Shown here: piece by piece, positions 1-6,970 of the stretch | How the letters are laid out: every line of letters begins with the position of its first letter | How positions within the stretch are numbered: position 1 is the stretch's first letter | Source: an uncultured Veillonella sp. | GTDB lineage: Bacteria; Bacillota; Negativicutes; Veillonellales; Veillonellaceae | Assembly (NCBI GenBank): GCA_900757715.1 | Contig: CAAEOZ010000200.1 | Location: forward strand, 1 to 14,918 | DNA length: 14,918 nucleotides | Direction of reading: 5' to 3' | The notes under the pieces: model-generated | The model's input: only the letters and a program-made list of their open reading frames with translations | Told to the model about the DNA's origin: nothing | Databases searched by the model: none | Program-made: the position numbers and the translations under genes

Positions 1-74
1 ATAGTTAAACACACATCGTCTAATGCAACAGAACCATTATCATAGACTTTACTAACATTCTTAAATTCAATCAT
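1..74 (-). CDS. ftsE: FtsE, cell-division ABC transporter ATPase (N-terminal fragment, cut by window edge)
   Basis: Only the first 24 codons are present. They read MIEFKNVSKVYDNGSVALDD followed by VCLT, the typical start of FtsE, the ATPase that pairs with the membrane protein FtsX and controls peptidoglycan hydrolases at the septum. The ATG is at 74-72. An AAAGGGG ribosome-binding site lies five bases upstream. The gene starts 14 bases after the stop of the transketolase C-terminal subunit, so it is probably co-transcribed with it. Walker motifs lie outside the window, so another ABC ATPase cannot be fully excluded, but the FKNVSKVY-NG-ALDDV pattern favours FtsE. Confidence 0.75.
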   Translation of the reverse strand, partial: MIEFKNVSKVYDNGSVALDDVCLT

Positions 75-88
75 GGGATCCCCTTTGA

Positions 89-1021
89 TTATTTACGAGC
101 GATTACACGTTTTACTGCTTCTACAATGTCATTTGCAGTTAAGCCATATTTTTTCATCAATTCTTTTGGTGTTCCACTCTCCCCAAATGTATCTTGAACA
201 CCAACGAATTCCATAGGTACAGGCTTATTAGCTACTACTACTTCGGATACTGCAGAACCAAGACCGCCAATAATATTATGTTCTTCGGCTGTAACAATAG
301 CACCAGTTTCAGTAGCCGCTTTTACAATTGCTTCAGCATCAATAGGTTTAATAGATGCCATATTAATAACGCGAGCAGATACATTAGCTTCAGATAAAGT
401 TTTAGCCGCCTCTACAGCAGGTCCAACCAATGAGCCACAGGCGATAATTGTAACATCAGAACCATCTACCAAGGTAGTAGATTTACCTGGCACAAAAGAA
501 TAGCCTTCTTTAGTTACATCATCTACACCAGCACGACCCAAACGAACGTATACTGGGCCGTTATAAGATGCAGCCCATTCGATAACAGCCTCTGTTTCGC
601 GCTCATCAGCAGGTACCACTACGGTTATATTTGGCAATGTACGCATGCAAGAAATATCCTCTAAACTTTGATGCGTTGCACCATCCTCACCAACAGTAAT
701 GCCCGCATGTGTAGCACAAACTTTTACGTTTAATTTTGGATAGCATACAGCATTGCGAATTTGTTCAAACGCACGACCTGTTGCGAACATGGAGAAAGAA
801 GATACAAATGGAATCTTACCTGCCGCTGCAAGTCCAGCACCAACAGAAATCAAGTTTTGCTCTGCAATACCTACATTAAAGAAACGTTCTGGGCACACAG
901 CTTTAAATGTATCTGTTTTAGTAGATTTGGATAAATCCGCATCTAGTACGATAATATTAGTATTCTCTTTACCAATGCGAGCTAGCGCATTACCATATGC
1001 TTCACGTGTTGCTTTACCCAT
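89..1021 (-). CDS. Transketolase, C-terminal subunit (split transketolase)
   Basis: This 310-residue protein is the second half of a split thiamine-diphosphate transketolase. It carries the pyrimidine-binding domain (about residues 1-165) and the C-terminal domain (about 185-305). The sequence FFNVGIAEQN places the catalytic glutamate that activates the cofactor at Glu54. The stretch THAGITVGEDGATHQS (from about residue 104) is also typical of the family. Together with the adjacent N-terminal subunit it should form an active cytoplasmic enzyme that moves two-carbon units between sugar phosphates in the non-oxidative pentose phosphate pathway. Its ATG shares one base with the TAA of the upstream subunit (TAATG), which suggests translational coupling and balanced production of the two chains. 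The sugar substrate specificity is inferred from the family, not seen in the sequence. Confidence 0.93.
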   Translation of the reverse strand: MGKATREAYGNALARIGKENTNIIVLDADLSKSTKTDTFKAVCPERFFNVGIAEQNLISVGAGLAAAGKIPFVSSFSMFATGRAFEQIRNAVCYPKLNVKVCATHAGITVGEDGATHQSLEDISCMRTLPNITVVVPADERETEAVIEWAASYNGPVYVRLGRAGVDDVTKEGYSFVPGKSTTLVDGSDVTIIACGSLVGPAVEAAKTLSEANVSARVINMASIKPIDAEAIVKAATETGAIVTAEEHNIIGGLGSAVSEVVVANKPVPMEFVGVQDTFGESGTPKELMKKYGLTANDIVEAVKRVIARK

Positions 1022-1857
1022 TATTGCACCCCCATAATTTCATTAACAAAGGCTACACCTTGCTCTTCACTTGGTGCTTTACCATGCCAGCCGGCTTGAC
1101 CTTCCATCTCTTCAACACCTTTACCCTTTACAGTATGCATTACAATACATGTTGGGCCTTCTGTGAAAGCCTTCGCAGCTTCAATAGCATTATGAAGTTC
1201 ATCAAAATCATGACCATTAACTTCAATAACATTCCAATTGAAAGCTCTGAACTTTTCTGGAATTGGCAATGGAGAAAGAACTTTAGTAATATCACCATCA
1301 ATTTGAAGACCATTAAAATCGACAAAAGCTGTCAAATTATTCAGTTTATAAAAGCCAGCAAACATTGCAGCTTCCCACACTTGACCTTCTTCAAGCTCAC
1401 CATCACCAAGAATAGAGTATACATGGTAATCTGCATTATCAATTTTCCCTGCCAATGCCATGCCACAAGCCGCAGAGATGCCTTGTCCTAAAGAACCTGT
1501 AGACATATCTACACCTGGTGTGTGTTTCATATCAGGATGACCTTGTAACATATGATTAATTTTACGTAAGTTCAAGAGTTCTTCTTTAGGAAAATAACCC
1601 TTTTCTGCCAATGTAGCATATAGTGCAGGCGCTGCATGACCTTTAGAAAGGACAAAACGATCTCTATTAGGAGCTTTTGGATTTGCTGGATCTACATTCA
1701 TCTCAACATAGTACAACAAGGCCATCACATCGGCGATGGATAATGAACCACCTGGGTGACCGGATTTCGCTGCCGTTACAGACTGTACAATACCAACGCG
1801 AATAGCTTTTGCCTTCTCTTGAACTAATTGTTTAACATCTTGTGTTAATGTAGACAT
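1021..1857 (-). CDS. Transketolase, N-terminal subunit (split transketolase)
   Basis: This 278-residue protein is the diphosphate-binding half of a split transketolase. The thiamine-diphosphate motif begins GDGELEEGQVWEA at Gly151 and ends at an Asn near residue 182. Other conserved blocks are KSGHPGGSLS (31-40, with His34), SKGHAAPALY (71-80) and STGSLGQG (119-126). Single-chain transketolases are about 650-670 residues, and the two halves here total 588, as is usual for split enzymes. The gene begins 33 bases after csaB ends, with a GTGAGGT ribosome-binding site before the ATG at 1857. No terminator is visible in the gap, so it is likely read as part of the prfB-csaB operon. It overlaps its partner subunit by one base. 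Confidence 0.93.
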   Translation of the reverse strand: MSTLTQDVKQLVQEKAKAIRVGIVQSVTAAKSGHPGGSLSIADVMALLYYVEMNVDPANPKAPNRDRFVLSKGHAAPALYATLAEKGYFPKEELLNLRKINHMLQGHPDMKHTPGVDMSTGSLGQGISAACGMALAGKIDNADYHVYSILGDGELEEGQVWEAAMFAGFYKLNNLTAFVDFNGLQIDGDITKVLSPLPIPEKFRAFNWNVIEVNGHDFDELHNAIEAAKAFTEGPTCIVMHTVKGKGVEEMEGQAGWHGKAPSEEQGVAFVNEIMGVQ

Positions 1858-1890
1858 AGAGACCTCACTTTCTGGATAAAATCCAATATA

Positions 1891-2991
1891 TTAATACTCT
1901 TTAAGTAATGAAATAGCAATTTCTGCATTACGTTGAGAATCTATACGCAATGCTTCAATACGGTCATAAGATGCTTGATACTCCTCACGAGAATTCAATA
2001 ATTTATGACACCATTGGTACAAGGCTTCTTCACGCAAATGAGTCATTGTGCCAATCGGCTCTTGACCAATCATATGTAAAAAGCTTGTAATTTTAGGATC
2101 ATAAGAAATACCAATAACTGGTTTTCCCATTAAGGAACTAAAAACTAAGGCATGAAGACGTATACCAATCATGAGGTCCACATTACCAGATAAGGATACT
2201 TGTTGCTCCGTAGAAAACGGGCCTTCTAGGACAATAGCACCATTTGGCATATAACCAGCAATAATCTTAGCCTCTTTTGTATCTTCTGGATGTGACATAG
2301 GAATAAAGATAATTTCCACATTATCTTGTTCTTGTAATCGGCTCAATACATTAGCTAAGGCTTCTCTATATTCCGTATCCTCTTTCCAACTGCGAACAGC
2401 CACACCAATCCGTTTACGTTGTTCATTAGTAGCAGGCAATTTAGATGTATAGCCCTCAAGAATATGCGCGCCAATTGAAAGCTCTGTCGGTTGCATGGCC
2501 AATACAGCATCTGCAGTAACCTCTACATCTTCAATACCCAAAGACTCTAATTCATCTTTAGAAATAGAGTCACGAACTGTGATAGTATCCACAAAACGTA
2601 ATACAAAGCCAACAGCACGACGTGTAGATGAACGATTTAAAGGGCCAATGCCTTGGGAATAAAGCATTACTTTTTTCCCAAGTAACTTAGCTAAGGCCAT
2701 AATACTTAAATAGTAATAAGTATTACGAATACTAGTAGCATCTTGTAATAAACTACCACCACCACTGATAACAAGATCTGAATTAGCAATGGCTTTTAAA
2801 ATACCTAGTGCAGAGAATGTCCCTACAGCATTGATATTATGCTTTTTGCTAGTTTCTTTAGGATTACCAGAAATGACAGTAATATGTGCATCTGCCTCTT
2901 CTTTGCGAATAGCATCGATAATGGCACAGAGCATAGCCTCATCACCAGCATTACCAAAGCCATAGTAACCAGAGATAACAATATTACTCAT
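1891..2991 (-). CDS. csaB: CsaB-type polysaccharide pyruvyl transferase
   Basis: CsaB transfers pyruvate from phosphoenolpyruvate to a cell-envelope polysaccharide. In bacteria with S-layer-homology (SLH) proteins, this ketal is what SLH domains bind. The N terminus SNIVISGYYGFGNAGDEAML is characteristic, as are SGGGSLLQD, YSQGIGPL, and the C-terminal GIRLHALVFSS and SYDPK blocks. The enzyme is predicted to be cytoplasmic. I chose the ATG at 2991 (366 residues) because AGGGAGG sits six bases upstream. The in-frame TTG at 2997 touches that site and has no room for initiation. The start overlaps the end of the DUF5693 gene by 8 bases. A csaB-DUF5693 pairing is common in Firmicutes and Negativicutes and suggests a joint envelope role. 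The acceptor polymer cannot be read from the sequence. Confidence 0.9.
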   Translation of the reverse strand: MSNIVISGYYGFGNAGDEAMLCAIIDAIRKEEADAHITVISGNPKETSKKHNINAVGTFSALGILKAIANSDLVISGGGSLLQDATSIRNTYYYLSIMALAKLLGKKVMLYSQGIGPLNRSSTRRAVGFVLRFVDTITVRDSISKDELESLGIEDVEVTADAVLAMQPTELSIGAHILEGYTSKLPATNEQRKRIGVAVRSWKEDTEYREALANVLSRLQEQDNVEIIFIPMSHPEDTKEAKIIAGYMPNGAIVLEGPFSTEQQVSLSGNVDLMIGIRLHALVFSSLMGKPVIGISYDPKITSFLHMIGQEPIGTMTHLREEALYQWCHKLLNSREEYQASYDRIEALRIDSQRNAEIAISLLKEY

Positions 2992-5026
2992 GGTCAACCT
3001 CCCTAGCTTGGAACCATTGTGTTACGTACATCATAAAACGTACTGCGATAATAAGAAGCAATCCCAAGAGAGCACCAATCAACAAACCATCATAACCACG
3101 CATGATAGACATGAAAACTGGCGTTCTAAGATGACAGAATGTTTCTACCATAGAAGCAATCCCAATAACCCCAGCTAGAGTTAATACAAAATGAATTATT
3201 GTAGGCCATTTACGCAAGAAGGCAAAGGTAGCAAGCATTAAAGCAGGATGACCAATAATAAACTCTTTTTCACGAGGTCTTGCATACATCGTATTTTCAA
3301 GGAAACGTCGAAGTATAAGTTCAAAGGTTGGTACTGGAACACCTGCGGTGTGACCACTGCGTCCAACAAATATCCATGCAACACCACCAAGTGCCGCCAT
3401 CACAAAGAATACATAGAACTTAACATCCATAGTTAAGAATTCTACTACAAATTTTTTCGCTTCTTCCTTTGAGTTAATCATGCGACCCTTCCACAATGGG
3501 AAGCGTTGTAAGTACGCAATAATAACTAAAATAATCGGAAGTACAAAGGTTAATTTAACACCTCTAAAGATAGCGAATTCCATAAAGAATTTCGTATTGC
3601 CCAATAATGATGCGATAAACATAGCACCAATAGCAGCAAATAATGCAGCAATTACAAGATATAACAAGGCAAGCACCGTAGCCTTAATAGCCCCTAGAGG
3701 ACGGGCCCCATCATAACGGCGCCACTCTTCCATTAAGCGAATCATAGCGCCTACGGGAGCCATAACTGCACTAGATAAAGCCCAGATTTGAGTAATTAAC
3801 GTACCACTTGTAAGAATAAATACAACAATAGATGCCAAACAAATACCAAAGAAAGCCACAAGTTGAGTATGTTTAGACATTGGTAAAATCATTTGTAGAA
3901 CATATACAAAAAGTGCGATAGCACCAACCATCGAAATAACTACTAACAATGGATTTGGTGTATAGGCAGGATAGATATCTGCAGGACCGAACTCATAGCC
4001 TTTTACAGCTAATTTCTCTGTAGCCATACCAATATAATTTATTGTAGTTTGTAATACGGTTTCATTATTTATACCTGTTTCATACATCGGGAACAAGTTA
4101 AAACGAATATTTCGCTCTATATCACTAATGTAAAAACGTTGTGCCGCTTCTTCAGGGGTAATTTTCTTTAACTCCTCTTTAGCGATAGTATACACACGAC
4201 CTACACTATAATTATTTTTGGCTGCCATTTCCAAGAAACCTTGTTGTGGCTCATACTGCAACTGATTGACAGCTTCGATACCAACTAGTGGAATATGGTT
4301 TTTATTTAATAATGCTAATGTTTCATCCGTTAAATTAGGTGCACCAAGAGCTTCTTTACCAGCAAAAATCATCCCTGTTACATGAGGAATGCCTTCAAGT
4401 CGTTTAAATAGATATTGAATATCTTCAGATGTTACGTTTCTATAGTTTGTTGGACGAACGATAACATTGAAACCTCGATCTGCAACCTCTTGTGCTTGCA
4501 ATTTTGAAATACCAAGATTCATCTTTGCATAGCTATCTGCTGTTGCACCATACAATTCTAGAACAGGACCAATACTTGTATTAAGCTCTTTCACCTTGTC
4601 CTTGCCAATACGGTGGTATAAATCCTCTCGAATTTCTTTATAATAGCCTTCTTTACCTGAAATTAATGCTACATAAGTCGCACCAGGTTTAATCGCAGCG
4701 CCATTAACACGAACAGAGTCCATCTCTTCAGAGCTTAATACTTTAACCTGGCCCGCATCTTTTGCTTTTTCTAACGTGCGATCATAAATAGCAAAAGCAG
4801 TCACACCAGCATTACGTAACGCATTAAAAGCTTCTTGTTGACTGCGCTTTTCAAAGGCACTGGCTCGTAAAACTGCATCATAATCTACGATATTTTCAAT
4901 ATGATTTTGAGATTTCTCAATCTGATGGCGTTCAAATACTAAGTATAAGGAAGATAAAAGACCTATAATAATACAAAGTATAAGAATCCATGAGTACTTA
5001 CTTTTTTGTGTGTTCCGATGATTCAC
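2984..5026 (-). CDS. DUF5693 family polytopic membrane protein
   Basis: This 680-residue membrane protein matches the uncharacterised DUF5693 family as I remember it. It has a signal-anchor helix at about 12-31, then a soluble region of about 320 residues (35-355) predicted to lie outside the cytoplasmic membrane. That region includes a TIM-barrel-like stretch near 170-275 with phrases such as ISKLQAQEVADRGFNVIVR. A C-terminal block of about eight or nine hydrophobic helices runs from 359 to 672. The architecture resembles an envelope glycan or polymer handling protein, but no catalytic residues can be named. The start is GTG at 5026, preceded by AAAGGA at a good distance. It lies 12 bases after the DUF2993 gene and overlaps csaB, so a role in making or exporting the CsaB-modified polymer is plausible but inferred. 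Confidence 0.8.
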   Translation of the reverse strand: MNHRNTQKSKYSWILILCIIIGLLSSLYLVFERHQIEKSQNHIENIVDYDAVLRASAFEKRSQQEAFNALRNAGVTAFAIYDRTLEKAKDAGQVKVLSSEEMDSVRVNGAAIKPGATYVALISGKEGYYKEIREDLYHRIGKDKVKELNTSIGPVLELYGATADSYAKMNLGISKLQAQEVADRGFNVIVRPTNYRNVTSEDIQYLFKRLEGIPHVTGMIFAGKEALGAPNLTDETLALLNKNHIPLVGIEAVNQLQYEPQQGFLEMAAKNNYSVGRVYTIAKEELKKITPEEAAQRFYISDIERNIRFNLFPMYETGINNETVLQTTINYIGMATEKLAVKGYEFGPADIYPAYTPNPLLVVISMVGAIALFVYVLQMILPMSKHTQLVAFFGICLASIVVFILTSGTLITQIWALSSAVMAPVGAMIRLMEEWRRYDGARPLGAIKATVLALLYLVIAALFAAIGAMFIASLLGNTKFFMEFAIFRGVKLTFVLPIILVIIAYLQRFPLWKGRMINSKEEAKKFVVEFLTMDVKFYVFFVMAALGGVAWIFVGRSGHTAGVPVPTFELILRRFLENTMYARPREKEFIIGHPALMLATFAFLRKWPTIIHFVLTLAGVIGIASMVETFCHLRTPVFMSIMRGYDGLLIGALLGLLLIIAVRFMMYVTQWFQAREVDHE

Positions 5027-5038
5027 GACAAATCCTTT

Positions 5039-5734
5039 CTAGTTGAGTACAGGTTTTACTTTAATGAGAATTTCACCATTATCAACAGTTAAACTTTCCG
5101 CTTTTACAGGAATTGGAAAATTGTTGAAGTCATAAATTTGAGTACTTTCTAACACATTAGATGTCATTCCAGGAATTGTAGCACCATTTATGGTGAACTT
5201 TTTAGGTGAAAACAATAATGTATTGCCCTTTAACTCTAAATTCCCATCTAATTTAACATCCCCTTTAAACACCATGCCTACATTCATTTTGCCGGTTAGG
5301 CTAATATTATCTTTACTAATGTCAACTTGTACGTCTTGAATATCACTACCTGCTTCATTACTTAAGAAAGTCGCTAAGTCAGCTTTATTAATAGTCCCAT
5401 CAATACTAGCATTCCCGACACTAACGATATCAATTTGTTGACTAGCTAATAAAGAAATTGGATTGACAAAGATTTGTTTAGCATCATATCGAAAACTAGC
5501 AAAATTCAATTTACCCAGTTTAATATTCTCCAAAGTGCCATAAACACGATCTACCTCACCATATAAAATTTTGAAAGCAGGTTGAGCCTCAACATTTACT
5601 GTTTGAGCCGTTGGTTTCAATGTTTCATTTAATTGGCTTTCAATACGAGAGCCAATAAAGGATGGCAATAAAAATTGGGATGCCACTACAAGAGCAATAA
5701 TTAGCACTAATAGGAATAGTAAAAACTTTTTCAT
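5039..5734 (-). CDS. DUF2993 (LmeA-like) membrane-anchored lipid-binding-type protein
   Basis: This 231-residue protein has an N-terminal hydrophobic helix (about 3-22, KKFLLFLLVLIIALVVASQF) that acts as a signal peptide or anchor. An extracytoplasmic region of alternating beta-strand character follows. The pattern GSRIESQLNETLKP, then INKADLATFL and repeated strand pairs, fits DUF2993. A mycobacterial member of that family (LmeA) binds phospholipid and supports lipomannan synthesis. Function here is not established. An envelope lipid or lipoglycan role is inferred from family and context. A TAGGAGA site lies before the ATG at 5734. It starts 8 bases after the prfB stop and ends 12 bases before the DUF5693 start, so the three genes are almost certainly one transcript. 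Confidence 0.75.
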   Translation of the reverse strand: MKKFLLFLLVLIIALVVASQFLLPSFIGSRIESQLNETLKPTAQTVNVEAQPAFKILYGEVDRVYGTLENIKLGKLNFASFRYDAKQIFVNPISLLASQQIDIVSVGNASIDGTINKADLATFLSNEAGSDIQDVQVDISKDNISLTGKMNVGMVFKGDVKLDGNLELKGNTLLFSPKKFTINGATIPGMTSNVLESTQIYDFNNFPIPVKAESLTVDNGEILIKVKPVLN

Positions 5735-5742
5735 AGTATCTC

Positions 5743-6850
5743 CTAAATTGTTAAGTTAGCCTCTTTTTTTAAGAAACCTTCGATAAATGGGTCTAAGTTG
5801 CCATCCATAACAGCTTGAACATTACCAGTTTCTACACTAGTACGATGATCCTTAACAAGATTATATGGATGAAATACATAGGAACGAATTTGACTACCCC
5901 ACTCAATTGCTTGGTAGGTACCACCAATCCGTTCTTTAAGTTCAGCTTGCTTTTCGAGCTCTAACTCAAATAGTTTCGCCCGTAACAAACGTAAAGCTTG
6001 TTCTCTATTCTGCATTTGAGAACGTTGTGTTTGGCATTGTACTACAATACCTGTCGGCTTATGTGTCATGCGAACAGCAGAATCGGTTTTATTAATATGC
6101 TGACCACCAGCGCCGCTAGCACGATACGTATCAACTTGAACATCTTTCATATCGATATTAATTTCCACAGTATCATCGATTTCAGGCATTACATCGACAG
6201 CAGCAAATGATGTGTGACGTCGAGCCGCAGCATCAAATGGTGAAATACGAACGAGACGATGTACACCTTTCTCAGACTTCAAGTAACCAAAAGCATTTTC
6301 ACCTTTAACAAGGAATGTAGAAGATTTTATTCCTGCTTCATCACCAGGTTGTTCATCCATTAACTCGATGGAAAAGCCAGATTTTTCAGCCCAGCGCAAG
6401 TACATGCGAATTAACATAGAACACCAATCTTGTGCCTCAGTCCCACCAGCACCGGCATGAAATGTTAAAATAGCATTATTTGCATCATATTCACCACTTA
6501 ACAATAAAAGTACTTCTTGCTTTTCCAAGGTTTCTTCTATTTGCTTAACATATTCCTTGATTTCACTCTCCATGGAGAGATCATCTTCATCTATAGCCAT
6601 TTCAAGCATCACATTAGCATCTTCAATATCACTAACAAGTTGCTTATAACTTTCTACAGCATTTTTTAATTGTGTGGCCTCTTGAGAAATCTCACGAGCT
6701 TTATCTGGATTATCCCAAAATGTAGGATCACTCATCTGTACATCAAGTGTAAATATTCGGTCTTCCTTTTGAGCGATGTTAAAGTGAATCCCTCATCCCA
6801 TAAATACGTTCTTCTAAATTAGAAATAATCGGTTTTAGATCTTCTAACAA
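5743..6850 (-). CDS. prfB: Peptide chain release factor 2, expressed through a +1 frameshift at CTT TAA C
   Basis: RF2 ends translation at UGA and UAA codons. The gene is in two frames: 23 codons from TTG at 6850 to CTT at 6782, then a TAA at 6781-6779. After skipping T6781, 345 codons run from AAC at 6780 to the TAG at 5743. The joined protein is 368 residues, the normal RF2 length. It has the stop-recognition tripeptide SPF at 203-205 and the catalytic GGQ at 248-250. The first frame (LEDLKPIISNLEERIYGMRDSL) and the junction (NIAQKEDRIFTLDVQMSDP) match RF2 N termini. AAAGGTGGTGA precedes the TTG start by seven bases. The frame-2 stretch has an upstream TGA at 6795-6793 and no usual start before ATG 6735, which lacks a ribosome-binding site. 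The stop at the shift site is TAA, where UGA is standard. prfB heads the operon. Confidence 0.93.
6779..6794 (-). promoter_or_regulatory. Programmed +1 frameshift site of prfB with non-standard UAA stop
   Basis: The slippery codon CTT (6784-6782) is followed by TAA (6781-6779) and then C, so the peptidyl-tRNA can slip from CUU to UUU and continue in the RF2 frame. A Shine-Dalgarno-like GAGGG (6794-6790) lies five bases before CTT. In E. coli and B. subtilis the corresponding element is about three bases before it. In the standard site the stop is UGA, read only by RF2, which makes frameshifting report RF2 shortage. Here the UAA could also be read by RF1. Confidence 0.8.
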
Positions 6851-6881
6851 TTTATGTTCACCACCTTTAGTTAATTAGTCT

Positions 6882-6910
6882 ATTACATCAATAAACTATC
6901 ACCTTAACAA
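6882..6910 (-). promoter_or_regulatory. Sigma-70-type promoter of the prfB-csaB-transketolase operon
   Basis: The -35 box is TTGTTA (6910-6905) and the -10 box is TGTAAT (6887-6882), separated by 17 bases. Transcription should begin near 6875, just upstream of the prfB ribosome-binding site at 6868-6858. The promoter lies directly after the secA terminator, so prfB and the genes after it form a separate transcription unit. Confidence 0.65.
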
Positions 6911-6911
6911 A

Positions 6912-6963
6912 ATAGAAAAATGGCCGTTGCCCAGTGGAAATCCCTTTGAGCAACGTGCCATTC
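6912..6963 (-). terminator. Intrinsic terminator after secA
   Basis: Read on the minus strand, AATGGCACGTTGC and GCAACGGCCATT form a 12-bp stem with a single bulged A. The loop is about 19 bases and a TTTTTCTATTTT tract follows. It lies just after the secA stop codon at 6971. Confidence 0.75.
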
Positions 6964-6970
6964 ACAAATC

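Noticed and set aside
753..1491. Plus-strand ORFs over the transketolase genes, and similar ones over DUF5693, prfB, secA and the ABC genes
   Set aside because: They lie antisense to well-supported genes, lack ribosome-binding sites and show no family resemblance.
2992..2997. TTG start for csaB adding two residues
   Set aside because: The TTG directly abuts the AGGGAGG ribosome-binding site with no spacer; the ATG at 2991 has a proper six-base spacing.
5743..6735. prfB as a simple ORF starting at ATG 6735
   Set aside because: No ribosome-binding site precedes it, and conserved RF2 sequence continues upstream through the frameshift junction into a 23-codon first frame.
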